Positions 23,285 to 34,489 of a stretch of DNA of 64,000 bases are shown here, piece by piece. The DNA lies in the NCBI GenBank assembly GCA_963932145.1, contig OZ010586.1, forward strand, positions 53,168,669 through 53,232,668. Direction: 5' to 3'. Numbering within the stretch: position 1 is the first letter of the stretch; every line of letters starts with the position of its first letter. Source of the stretch: Acanthosepion lycidas (Eukaryota > Mollusca > Cephalopoda > Sepiida > Sepiidae). The notes beneath the pieces are model-generated. The model had not been told where the DNA came from. It saw only the letters and a list, made by a program, of their open reading frames with translations, and made no database searches. A program made the translations under genes and the position numbers.

Positions 23285-23383
23285 TACAGAGTGTGGCAGA
23301 AATACCTTCCACATAATGGGAAGAGATTGTCTAGATGAAGACATTTCAATGAAATGTGGGAGGTATTTCTGTTGCACCCTGTA
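23285..23383. mobile_element. Mariner-like MITE, 99 bp
   Basis: Inverted ends of about 29 bases, TACAGAGTGTGGCAGAAATA at 23285 and its partner ending CACCCTGTA at 23383, with about three mismatches and TA at each edge. The TACAG(A/G)GTG start is common in mariner-type elements. Confidence 0.65.
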
Positions 23384-23559
23384 TATGTAAGGAAATCAAA
23401 TATCCTGATATTGAAAAGGATGATAATTTTAATGTAATTCTAAGTGCTTGGGAAACAAGAATCTTTTTATCTGTTTTTTACTTATAAAAGATCTCAAATT
23501 GTGCCTCTGACCAAATTTTTGGATTGATTCTGTCTTTCTTATCAAATCATGAAATGAAA

Positions 23560-24531
23560 GTTATCCCAAACGGTTACTCTTCCATATCCTTTGCACTAAT
23601 GAAGGTGTCCCCCAGGGCCCTCTCCTTGGCTCTACTTTGTTTTTAATTTTCATAAACGACCTTCCCAATGACATCAGCTCGCAACTTTGTATCTATGCTG
23701 ATGATGCAACTAGTAAGTCTGATCAATGAGATAAGGTTAAATTGAAAGCTGAAAAATGAAAGAATAGCTTGTTAATTTTAATGACTTCAAAAATAAACTG
23801 CTTTCTGTTAATCATCTGACAGAACCCTTTCTCCTATCAGAATGGATGATGCTAATCTCCAGCAGAGTCTTTCCAGGCTAATGTTCTCAGCTGACATGAA
23901 GTGGAAGGGCTATATTGAATCTATTGCTAAGTCAGCTGGTTCACTGTGTTGTGCTAGACAATTTTTCTCTCCAGAATCTATCTTACATATCTATAAGTCT
24001 ACTATATGCCCATGTGTACCATATTGCTGCAACATATGATCTGATGCTCCTGCTATATATCTAAAGATCCTTGACAAAAACTAAAGAAGGATCAGCAATA
24101 TTACTGGACCTGATATGGCATCTGAGCTTCAGTCACCTTCCCACTGCCATAAAGTTGCCTCCTTTGCTTTTTCTATAAAGGCTTTCATGGTAACTGTTTG
24201 AATGAGTTCTTCACTATGGTACCTAGACTTTATGAATTTAAACAGAGTACTAGACTGGCAACAATGTCTCATCAATTTACAGTTGAGTTGGTTAGGTGTA
24301 ACTGTAAATCCTATACTAACAGTTCTCGCTTGGGGAACTCACTTCTGGCTTCTTGCTTTCTTGTCAGCTTTAATCTTGAAAAATTGAAATGCAATGTCAA
24401 TCACTGTCTACTGTTCTCTTCTTTTGTTCTTGCTCCTCAGTAATGTTTCTGTTTTCTAATTCTTCCACTCCTAGTAACTCCTTATATCTTTACTTTGGGT
24501 GAACTTGATTTAAAAAAAAAAAAAAAAAAAA
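23560..24531 (+). pseudogene. LINE (CR1/Jockey-type) RT fragment with poly-A
   Basis: Reads GVPQGPLLGSTLFLIFINDLP and the catalytic block YADDAT at about 23600-23710, then a broken thumb region, IYKSTICPCVPYCC at about 23990-24030, and the C-terminal RLATMSHQFTVEL block at about 24255-24290. It closes with a poly-A at 24511-24531, the expected 3' end of a retroposed copy. At least three frame changes and several stops. Same general family as 21846-22425. Confidence 0.8.
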
Positions 24532-25376
24532 GAAAAATTTTTCAGTAATACTTTCAAATGGTTTTAAGATGAAGTAGTTATCAATATAAAAATTGCCATT
24601 GTATAGTTTTATAAAAATCTCCAAAAATCTTTCAAAAACACAAAATTATTCACTTCAATTATTTGAGTTTATTTTGGGGAATGTTTTTTTTTTTCAGAAT
24701 GTTTAAATGAATTTATAGGATCAGAAATGTGAATAATGGAGAATTACAATAACCATTTGTCATTCTTTCTTTTTGTTAGTCCTTGTCAGTTTTAATCTAA
24801 ATCTCTTCTAGTCGTGACATTTTGTAATGCTTCTGGTACACAGTCACTGGATGGTGACAAAAATGATAAATTATATATCAGTATGAATTTGTTACTTCTG
24901 CGTTATTTACAGAACATCTATTAATAAGACTCAAAACTTGTACTATCTTGGCATCACTTTTGTGTCCTGCTGGCTTCTCTATATCATCATATTGGCTTTA
25001 CAGCCCAGTTGAATTTATAAAATTGGACATCAACCAAGTATTATGACACACCTCACAATTGGCCAGTGCACTGAACTCAGGTGTCATCAACTAACAACTA
25101 AATGTTATTCTAAAAGAACATTTCAAACTTAAAATTGGACATAGACATAATCAGATTTTTTTTTTTATTTAAAATCTTTACTTCTTTTTTTTATTTTATT
25201 TTTATTTTAATTTTCATGCTTTTTTGAACTTCAGATGTTTTCCAATTTTTTTAATTTCAATTTTCATTTTCAGATCATTTTTATTTTAATTTCAGTGAGA
25301 GACTAATAAAACATATTCTAATATCTAAAAAAACAATGAATATACATTCCAATAAACAATCTAATAAATAAATTGT
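24532..25376. other. AT-rich non-coding stretch
   Basis: No gene or repeat recognised. Confidence 0.35.
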
Positions 25377-25958
25377 GATTACCTTCACTCTTCAGCCATG
25401 TTAGTATTTTAAAAAGCAATGATTAGAATTTTAATAAAACTTAAACATAAGTGAATTCATACATTTTCTTTGTTCTTGAGAATTGTCAACAAAAATAATA
25501 AATACTATTTATTTATTAGATTGTTTATTTCACTATTTATTTACTGTTTTTTTTATTATTGGAATGGTCTAATTGCCAATTAATTCGAACTTTATAAAAT
25601 GGTAAATAATAAGGATTTCCTTATAGTTGGTTCACCTGTTTTAATAATTTACTAAATGTTTATAAATTTATGAATAAAAAGTTGTTTTCATATTCATTTC
25701 TTTATAAATTGGTAAATTATAAATATTGCATTGCATTAGTTCTTAGTTGCATTACTTTTTAGAATGTCGTAAATATAAAATTATTCTTGTAAATAAACAA
25801 TCTAATAAACAAATAGTGTTTAATATTTTTGCTGAAAATTCTCTAGAACCCAAAAAAAATGTATGAATTCACTTTCATCATATGTTTAGCTTTTATTACA
25901 ATTCTAATCTTTTTCAGACAATAAAAATTGCTCAGGAGTGAAGGTAGTTAAAATAATA
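25377..25958. repeat. Large AT-rich foldback element
   Basis: Arms of about 150-165 bases: 25377-25530, with ACCTTCACTC, GAATTCATACATTTT and CTATTTATTTATTAGATTG, pairs in reverse with 25794-25958 at roughly 80% by eye, with small indels. The centre is about 260 bases of AT-rich sequence. Superfamily unknown. Confidence 0.65.
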
Positions 25959-26559
25959 GTAGTGTCAAGAGAAAAACTGTCCTTTTGGCACATTGTTTTT
26001 TGTGGGTACGAAGATTAAAGATTGACAGAAAATAATTACCTTAAAATAATAATTGCTGTAAATGACTATATTTGCCAAGCCAATAAAAGTTGGATTTAAA
26101 TTTCTTGGTTATGTAGTCATATCCTTCTATGGCAACACATAAAAGAATCTTGACTAAAATTGAGAGCCAAGATAATGCCATTTCAAATATATAAAACTAA
26201 TATTTAAAACATTATATTTTGAGGGGATTCCATATACAGTAAAAAGGGAAGTAATACTTACAAATGAGGCAGAAAGTATAAAGTAATTGCATTTTGTAAA
26301 GTAACATTTCTTATTCATTAACAAAAACGGTAACAAAAATTATTGAACTGCAGATTTCATTTGGAGCATTTTGGTTCCCTTATTCATTAAAAAATTAAGA
26401 ATTTTATTTTATTATTGAAGGAATTAATAAAAATATTTCATGACTGACTGATTCTTAATCAATGTCGTCTTAGAATAAATCATGATTTTAAAGATGTAAT
26501 GCCTTATGAAAATAAAAGTTTTAAAATTTCCATATCATATTTGACATGTAAACATTTTA

Positions 26560-27345
26560 TGCTTAATTTTGGAGAATTGGATGCAAAATTTAAATACTGA
26601 AATAAGTTACATTTTAATTTATTTTAAATAGTGTTATGAAATGTGATTAAATAAAATTTTACTCAAAGTGTTGATAATGATGAATTGGTTGGTAGTTTTT
26701 CTTTCCTAATGGTAATCGTAATATTAGATGTTTCCTTATAAGGAAACATTCAGCATTCATTGACTGAGCAACCAGTATTACTTTCAGTTGAAATTTATAA
26801 AATCTTTCTCTTAAAACAATTTTTTCAGGAAAATAGGTTTCTAAAGTCCAGTAACTGTTATTGCTCTTTCCAGTATTTTGGGGGTGTTTCCTTCCTAACC
26901 TTTTATTTGAAGTATTGTGAAATGTCAATATTTTGATTATATAATTATTTTCTCTCTTTGAGTTCCATGTGATATCCATTTTAGTTGTTCCTCTTATAGA
27001 AATTCATCAAGTGATGTGGTTTCTGTTATTCTGTTACAGTTCTTTATTTGTGATTCTGTTGTGCCAGTCCACAAGGTTTGAAGAAGTGTGGCATTTACTA
27101 AAGCACATAAGCTTCACTCGCTTAAAGCCATATTTAATCATTGATCTTACAAAGTGGTTGTATATAGCTGACAGTTTAGATATTTCTGAATGGGTTTGGA
27201 GACATGCATGTCATTCATATAAAAGTCTTGACCTGATGAGACTCTTTAAGAACATGAATTGATTTTTCAGGTTAATGTTTGATTTTGTAATAATTTGTGT
27301 TCTTGATCATTAATTTTCTGCTTTTATACCTTGTGGCATGGAAGG
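26560..27345 (-). repeat. Palindrome-core repeat, copy B
   Basis: 26560-27220 is the reverse complement of 13148-13808. Unlike copy A, it goes on to about 27345 with family sequence (GACCTGATGAGACTC, TTTTTCAGGTTAATG) that matches 5330-5430 in reverse. The core GTTTCCTTATAAGGAAAC is at about 26731-26748. Confidence 0.85.
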
Positions 27346-27709
27346 CATGAAATATGCTTTCCTGTTTGTATTTGACTTTAGTAAGAAAATACAATACAAT
27401 CAATAGAATTATAAGAATGTTTTATTAATGACTTGAATATCTGACATAACTGATTGCATGAGGATTATATTTATTTCAGACTCTAAGTAAAAAGGAATTT
27501 CAATTCTTATTTATATCATAATGACAAAGTGATCTTTGGAATCCATTTACTATTGGGACCAATGTTAAAAATATATTTAACTTTAAGAACCAGTAGGTAT
27601 ATTTAGCTTAGGTTGGAATACTGTTATTTCAAGCTACAGAACAGGAGAATGTCATCAGAGTGTGGAAAGAAAAAAAGAAAGAAAAAAAGAAAGAAAGAAA
27701 AATTCTTAC

Positions 27710-28068
27710 TGAGGATGTCGAGTGTCTGGCACATCTCTTGTAATTTTGGTGGCATCACTAGACACTTGATTGAACTGGTTCCGTGCAAAGCCATCCTCAC
27801 CAGGCCTGACCATTTTGGCAGAAATGTATCTCATGGCATCAAATTGTTGCCAAAATACTTTCCCATCATTGTAAAGGAGTTTTTGCTTTTCACTTTTTGG
27901 AGTGCTCATTTTTTGGTTTTGACTTTGTGCACCATGGCTGTAAGGAATTTTCTCTTCCTTCTGAGACATCTGAACAATGTTGGCGATACCATTTTCTCTT
28001 GGCATAACATTGTGTACATCACCAAATGTGCCATGCTGGTCTGGACGGCTAAAGATTTCCTGGTATGT
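27710..28068 (-). CDS. Internal exon of a GALNT2-like GalNAc-transferase
   Basis: One exon of 359 bases stays open for 119 codons on the minus strand. It is preceded by a pyrimidine-rich acceptor (CCCTTATTTCAG, AG at 28069-28070) and followed by a donor GTAAGA at 27704-27709, leaving phase 2. The last third matches the segment just before the catalytic domain of human GALNT2: GKVFWQQF, then MVRPGEDGFARNQFNQV, SSDATKITRD and VPDTRHP, with the next exon expected to begin the conserved Cys after DTRH. The first two thirds are low-complexity, polar, and typical of the Golgi-lumen stem. GALNT2 enzymes are type II Golgi membrane proteins that put GalNAc from UDP-GalNAc on Ser/Thr to start mucin-type O-glycans. 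The catalytic DxH region and the membrane anchor would be in other exons, not seen here. The base composition and lack of stops differ from all surrounding sequence. Confidence 0.85.
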
Positions 28069-28079
28069 CTGAAATAAGG

Positions 28080-28544
28080 GAAAAAATGGAGATGGATCAA
28101 TGTTTCAGCAACAGATTGTCAGGTAAGGAGACGATATGGCTGAAATAAAAAGCAATCATTTATAATTAGCAATCAAAAGAAATGAGAGGGAAAAGAGACT
28201 GAAATCATTGATTAGAATTATGGTCTCATAATTCTTCTTTTTATATTTCCCCTGACCATATTAGATTGTTAGAATGCAAAGGTGAGTAATTCTCCTTTGT
28301 AGCATATATCTGAGCAATGTTTTACAATGTGTTTGGCAGTGTCTATCTCCCAGAAATGTGACAAATTTGACTGGGTATCAATGGCAAGGAATATTCCCTG
28401 ACCTTACTTATTGTTGTACAAAGCTAAGAGTCTCCAACTCTCCTATTTACTTGTAGCTAAAGGGAGAAGTGCATTCATGTCTTAGCAAAATTTATTATTG
28501 CAAAGTGAATGCAAACTGTCCTAGCAAAACTTTATATATCGTTT
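28080..28544. other. Intron sequence upstream of the host exon
   Basis: AT-rich; no repeat or second exon recognised. Confidence 0.4.
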
Positions 28545-28985
28545 ACTATCTTTTTCATTTATGTCCTGTGTCCCTTCATAACATAGGTGATCATGGCCCT
28601 ACACATCTTCTTGCCCCATATAGCTCTTAATAAGTTTTGTCTTTTTGTTATTTCTCCCAAACCCTGTTCTGCCATCCATTTGTGCAAGCTCATCAAGTAT
28701 GTTATGTGCTGCTTCCCTCTGTCCCTCAATCTGTCTTGTGAGTATCAGGTTTTCCAAGCCCTCATGATATACCCCAGAAATTTCAACTGCCTCTTCCTAA
28801 TGTTAAGTATTCTTTTTGTTTCCATTTTATCCAAAATCTCATTGTTGCTCACATGTTTGGTCCATGGTATCCTCAGTATCTTTCTGTAGAATGACATTTC
28901 TGTTGCTTCAAGTTTCTTCTTCATCTTTGTGTAGAATGTCCAGCATTCACTGCCATATAGGAGGACAGATATCACATATTAGTCC
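28545..28985 (-). pseudogene. LINE (RTE-like) C-terminal end, best copy
   Basis: Minus-strand frame of 76 codons: LLYGSECWTFYTKMKKKLEA, TEMSFYRKILRIPW, NEILDKMETKR and RRQLKFLGYIMR-like residues, the usual end of an endonuclease-reverse transcriptase LINE ORF ('LYG.E.WT' and 'R.R.L.FLGH..R'). The rest towards 28545 is the frame-broken tail and a 3' segment (GGGCCATGATCACC complement) that recurs in at least six other places. 5'-truncated. Confidence 0.8.
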
Positions 28986-29295
28986 AATACTCTTTTCTTT
29001 GTTTCTAAAAGTTTTTTTCTGTCTCTTAATAGTCTGCTTAGCATTTATCATATGTCATATCATATGTCTTTAAAAAATGTTTAAAAATTTCATCATTTTT
29101 CTGTTAACAACTATGGAGGTATTTTGTATAGAATCTGAATTAAAACTAGATTACAATAACTCTAAAGAAAAAGTAACATGTTATTAATGCTGAATAACAC
29201 TGGATAAAGTAAATCAGTTCAAGACATTTATCATCCAAAAGATGAAGACTATATTTCTAATTGTAATCCTGACAAGTATACTTGATAGTTTAAAG

Positions 29296-29793
29296 CAGTG
29301 TTTCTCAATGTTTTTACCCTTGTTGAACTTCTGAAATAGTTTTCCTGTATCAGGGAACTCCTGTGTAAAAATTATTATATACCATTATTAATATCTGTCT
29401 TTTATATTTTTATCTTAGTTCAGGTGTTGAACATAATATATTTTTTCAGATAACTAGTTTACAAAAAAATGACCCCCATTTTTGTCAAATTTATTGGCAA
29501 TGAAAAAGAAAAATTATATTGCTTGTTCCTAAGACCTTACACCAAGGTTTTCATTCATAAAAAAATCTGTAAACACACACAAAAATAAACATAAATAACC
29601 AATATCATTATAATTTACTATAATAACCAAGGATTTTTCCAACAATATCCTGTACATGCTTAGTAAAATTATGAATATAAAATTAAACAAAAATTAATCA
29701 AAAATGCATTAGCTTATTAGTGTTTCTTGCAGAACCCCTAGTGACCTCTTGCATAACCATAGGGATCTGGGGAACACCAGTTGAGAAACACTG
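29296..29793. mobile_element. Non-autonomous hAT element with 8-bp duplication
   Basis: Ends CAGTGTTTCTCAA at 29296 and TTGAGAAACACTG at 29781-29793 are perfect 13-bp inverted repeats. The target duplication GTTTAAAG stands at 29288-29295 and 29794-29801. An 8-bp duplication and this end sequence point to the hAT superfamily. The 498-bp inside has no transposase frame; the open stretch at 29720-29902 runs across the right end and is incidental. Confidence 0.85.
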
Positions 29794-29801
29794 GTTTAAA
29801 G

Positions 29802-30199
29802 TATATTCCTTGATCTCATTTATTATAAAAAAAGCTAAAGGGTTTCAAATATCCAAATATTTACTCACAGCTAAAGGGAAAAGTGAACTCATGCTTTTTT
29901 GAAAGATATTGCTGCAAAGTGACTGTAATTTTTTTTATTTATTTATTTGTTTTTTAAAATAACAATAAATTTATTGAAACAAAGCAAGTTCAATTGACCA
30001 TTGATGACAATTCCACAAACTATAAACAATTATTTTTTGCTATCCTCTTCCAGCCGCAATGATGGAGAAAGCATTACCTCGAACCATCACCAGTGAGACA
30101 TGCTGCAAGAGCCCCAGTTCACTATATCTTTCATTGGTAAAATATTAATAAATGGGTGCTGAAAATTTTTCAGCTCACCCTCATGAATTAAAATCAAAC
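29802..30199. other. Non-coding stretch
   Basis: Holds an AT-rich run near 29930-29975. Nothing else recognised. Confidence 0.3.
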
Positions 30200-30535
30200 T
30201 GTCTACTCATCATCTGTGTGCTGTATCCAATCAGGATGTGCGTGATCATGGCCCTCCATATCTAATCCTTTGTATCTCTTAAAACTGTTTGTCTTTTTAA
30301 TATCCCTCCTATCCTGTTCTATCATCTATTTAAATAAGCTCATTGGGTAGGTTTCTTGCAGACCGCCCCCCCGCCTTCATTTGTGCCCCCAATATCTCCT
30401 GTGAGTGCCAGATTTTTCAAGTCTTCTTTTCTCATTAGGTGTTCAAGAATTTTCAACTGTCTCTGCTTCTAAGTATAAGTCTCCTTTTTGTTTAGATTTT
30501 CCTCATCGTTTACAATGGCTCATCTTTTTTATTCA
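30200..30535 (-). pseudogene. LINE (RTE-like) 3' end, old copy
   Basis: Repeats the landmarks of 28545-28985 in order (GATCATGGCCCTCC, TCCTGTGAGTGCCAG, TTTTCAAGTCTTC), without an intact frame. Confidence 0.6.
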
Positions 30536-30568
30536 AAACCACTTGGCTATTTTTATGCTTTCGTTTTA

Positions 30569-30812
30569 TTAACACATTCACTGCCAGAGGTCAATTACAG
30601 AAACTGACTTCAAATGTCAACTTTATAATAGCCAACTTAAGCAATAAAAAAATTTTACGAGCTGATTTCTAGCTTCACCTGAAGTCTTAATATTGCTTTC
30701 ACACTAAAAATATCACTGCGAATAAACTTGTTGGAGTGAAATAACTCGTAGTAAGGTCATAATAAATACTGTTAACCACAAGTTATTTCATGGTTGGCAG
30801 TCAATGTGTTAA
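30569..30812. mobile_element. piggyBac-like MITE with TTAA ends
   Basis: TTAACACATTCACTGCCA at 30569 and TGGCAGTCAATGTGTTAA ending at 30812 are inverted ends with one mismatch, each including the TTAA target that piggyBac elements duplicate. The 244-bp inside has no frame. Confidence 0.75.
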
Positions 30813-31870
30813 TAAATGAAACAATAGATTTTTCATAATTGCTGCATGATTTTTCATTGGTACTTCTGAATGATCTCCTTTCACTGATAGGTGACAGTAG
30901 TTCATGTAAAAATACAGCTAAAACCTTTCATTTCAATAACAATACAATGGTAGAAAGATATTAAAAATAAACCCTTTTGACAGAGTCCAAGTCAAAACAA
31001 GTCAAATGTGATATTATACTTGCACTATATAATGAAGACACAAGATTCAGTCTCTTATATGTAAGACAACATTTTATTTATCTCTAAATTTCATCACTTT
31101 CATCAGTGAGTGCAGGGGGGGTCTTCTTTGAACATGCACATGACATTTTCATATGGATATCAGAGAGCGACTCCTTCTCTGGTATAGATATTTATATATT
31201 TATTTACAATGTATTTCTTTTCCCCATGAGCATATCTCAGGTGCTGCTGGTTAATCACATGTCCACCTGTCAGGGTCATCACTAGCATTGAGTTAATCAT
31301 GGATCAGCAACCAAAAAATCCCCTCAGGTCAACTCTGCACCCAGCTTCTCTGAAGAACACCGAGTGCAAAATCTATTCTGGTATAATCTGGGTTTAAGCC
31401 CAGTAAATACTGCACCAATATACAAACCAAAAAAAGAGAAAGAACCTTAAACTCACAGAAAAAAGGGCTGCTGTATTTTTTAACTATAAAATAGAAAATA
31501 TTAATTCTGGAAAGTGAATTGGTCAATTTTATTCAATATTTAAGAATGTAATTATACATTATATAATAGAATGATATAACATAATGATAAGAAATGATAT
31601 ATAAGAATCATAAGATATGATATGATATTACAGCTATAATATATGATAACATATCTTATAACATGGTATATTAAGAATGTAATTATGATTTTTATGAACT
31701 TTACTCAACTTTTAAGCACAAGTAGTAAAGAAATGCAAATGTGGGTCATGGACTGCAAAATTCAAAAAAATCAATATCTCTTTTATCAATCAATCAAAGG
31801 CATACCGCCAATCAAAAGAAAGTAATTTGTACATCTTATTTTGTTGCACAAGCTGATAAATTCCAACACA
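30813..31870. other. AT-rich non-coding stretch
   Basis: Several short ATGATAT-type repeats lie near 31555-31660. No gene recognised. Confidence 0.35.
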
Positions 31871-31871
31871 A

Positions 31872-31951
31872 TTAGGTTGGTGCAAAAATAATTTCGTTTT
31901 CTAACATATTTTACTATGTGAGAAAACGAAATTATTTTTGCACCAACCTAA
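31872..31951. mobile_element. 80-bp mariner MITE hairpin (MADE1-like ends)
   Basis: A near-perfect palindrome with ends TTAGGTTGGTGCAAAAATAA and its complement, arms of about 33 bases and a short loop. The right edge is TA; the left is AA, probably a mutated TA. The end sequence is that of Hsmar1/MADE1-class mariners. Confidence 0.85.
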
Positions 31952-32582
31952 TAGCTTGTCAGCATGTTTTTAGTCAAGAGACCTGACCAATTCACAATGT
32001 TCATCTTCAACATGCAAATCAAGTTTACAATAAGAAATTTCAGGACATAACTTCCACAGTATCTTTGACAGCAAATGCAGATCAACAGCAGCAAAATAGG
32101 AACTGTAATGAATTATATAAAATTATTACAACCACTTCAAAAACAATAAAAGATTTAATAGAAAGCAAAATAATATCAAGCTAAAATCTGAATCAGGAAT
32201 TTACAAGAGTTGTAATAAAAATCACAAGAAAGACATTTAAGTGAAACATCTAGAAATTTAAATAAGACATTATATGAACACAAAAGGGATGTTTTATGCA
32301 ACAACACACAAAATGCAGGAGTCATTCATTATAATAAGCCTCACTATGATTTTTACTTGAAGAATACAGTTTTGACTAAAGAAAGTAATTTAGTAAGGCA
32401 AAAATGTATAGAAAGTGCATTAATTACTGAGTTTCCCAGAGTAAATCTACATCCGTTCATACAGAATATCTCCTTTCTTAAAACTACTGCTAAATAAAAG
32501 TAGGATATTTAAAATTACCAGCAATAAAAACAAAAACAGAAGTGGTAAAAAGCTGAATAAAGTCAGCTAGGTTGTGAATCTA
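31952..32582. other. AT-rich non-coding stretch
   Basis: No gene or repeat recognised. Confidence 0.35.
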
Positions 32583-34178
32583 CACTGGCGAAAATAAGTT
32601 TAAAACTGATGGTTAAAGTTTTATTCATTTCAGTTTTATTCATTTATATTTCTAATAAAACAATATAAAGTAGTTTTATTGTGTCTGCTTTATGCAGAAT
32701 TTATTTCTCTTTTGAATGATGTAAAAATTGTATATTTTTCTACAACTTGAAAAATTGTAATGCTGGATTAATTTAAATTATCCAAATTTGCTGGCAAAAT
32801 AAGTTTAAGACCACAGAGGTATTATGCAAATTATTTGCTAAATGGGTGGTTACATGGGTCATTAATGCATTATATAGTGTAATAACTGAGCATTGTTATA
32901 CATTTAATTCACTATGAGAAAGCATTATCGTCTTATCCCAGTGACGAGATCAAAAACTGTGTTACTTCATCAACAAAATGTTTCTTTTATGAACATAAGC
33001 AAACAATTAAAGTACAGCAAAACAGGTTGTGTTCAGGCTTGGAAGTGCTACCAGGATATTGGACAATATAAGAATAAGTAAAGATCGGGAGCCCCAAGGA
33101 AAAAAAACAGTGCAACTGAATAGACGAATAAACAGGCTTTCCAAAGCTAACCGAATGCTGATGGCCATGGACATTTGCAGTCAATTATCTGGTAAAACTG
33201 GTGTTAGTTTTATGCCACAAACTGTCCAAAACCATCTGAGAGAATTTGGATTATTTGGGTGCATTGCTAGAAAAAAGACAATTATTTCAAAGAGGAATCG
33301 ACTCAAGCAGCTGAATTTCATGAAGTCACATTCAATGGATGGCCGACGACTGGTGTATAGTCACACTTTTGCATCTTTGGATTTGATGGACACCAGACAC
33401 CACCCAACTGAGGAATTCTATCCTAAATGTGTCAAAAAGATGATGCAAACAGGAGACAGGGGTGTAATGGTGTGGGTGCATTCAGTAGCTTTGATATTGT
33501 TAAAGTTGATGAAAAACTCAGCAGTGTAGGCTATATGCAGCTAGTTAAGGAACATGTTCTGCCATATTTAACTGAGCAAATGCCACCTAGAGCTACTTAT
33601 CAACAAGATAATAGCCCTATTCACAAAGCCAAAAAAGTAATGCAATTTTTTGATCACCATAATATGGATTTCATTGAGTGGCCTCCACAGACTCCGGATC
33701 TTAATCCAGTTGAAAATTTATGGAATTATATTTCTATGCTAAACAATCAACAAATGTTGCCCAATTATATGATATATTAAACAAATATGGCAGAGTATTC
33801 CAAATGATTTTGGTGCTCACTTATCAAGCTTGATGCCTAGGTGATGTTAAGCTGTAATTAATAATAAAGTTTACAGGATTAAATATTGATAAATATTTTG
33901 TATTTTTTTGCTCTTTTTTACTATAACTTTTTGCTCTAAATATAATAATATCTATGTGGTCTTAAACTTATTTTGCTGGCAAATGTGGATAATTTAAATG
34001 AATCCAGCATTACAATTTTTCAAGTTGTAGAAAAATATACAATTTTTACATCATTCAAAAGAGAAATAAATTCTGCATAAAGCAGACACAATAAAACTAA
34101 TTTATATTGTTTTATTAGAAACATATTCTGAAATGAATAAAACTTTAACCATTGATCTTAAAATTATTTTTACCAGTG
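32583..34178 (+). mobile_element. Tc1-type DNA transposon with long IR/DR ends
   Basis: Starts CACTGGCGAAAATAAG and ends in its complement CCAGTG, flanked by TA at 32581-32582 and 34179-34180. Terminal inverted repeats are about 230 bases (32583-32816 and 33954-34178). Each arm holds two copies of a direct repeat, AAAATAAGTTTAA at its outer and inner ends, the IR/DR layout of Sleeping Beauty-like Tc1 elements. Length of about 1.6 kb is typical for a full element. The transposase inside is broken, so it is not autonomous now. Confidence 0.9.
32914..33780 (+). pseudogene. Tc1-type transposase pseudogene
   Basis: The start at 32914 gives MRKHYRLIPV and a helix-turn-helix of Tc1 type (VSFMNISKQLKYSKTGCVQ), then a stop at about 33079. 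The middle (33029-33529) is in the second frame, with a second helix-turn-helix region and the HSMDGRR segment. The end (33427-33780) returns to the first frame with TYQQDNSPIHKAKKVM, carrying the second catalytic Asp, and WPPQTPDLNPVENLW with the catalytic Glu, the DD34E layout. So at least one stop and two frame changes. The C-terminal end is shortened at 33780. A normal Tc1 transposase is about 340 residues. Confidence 0.9.
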
Positions 34179-34250
34179 TAGACACACTGAATTTCAGAAT
34201 TTCTCAATGCATAATTATAATGAACATTTGTTCGTATTTCATTCCCTCCC

Positions 34251-34253
<3 letters not shown>

Positions 34254-34292
<39 letters not shown>
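34254..34292. repeat. (TA)n microsatellite
   Basis: Pure TA run. Confidence 0.9.
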
Positions 34293-34295
<3 letters not shown>

Positions 34296-34489
34296 CCATT
34301 CAATGAAAACATTATTTAGTCTGAAGAAGTCCTTTTGAAAGACAAAGTACAGAACATAGAATTTTTTTCCTTTTTTAATTCAATTACACATCATTTGTCT
34401 GATATAGAGAGTCTCTGTATCATATTTTGCCAATGAGTTATATCAAAAACTTAATATAACTTTTCAGATCTGTTAGGCACAGTAGTATG

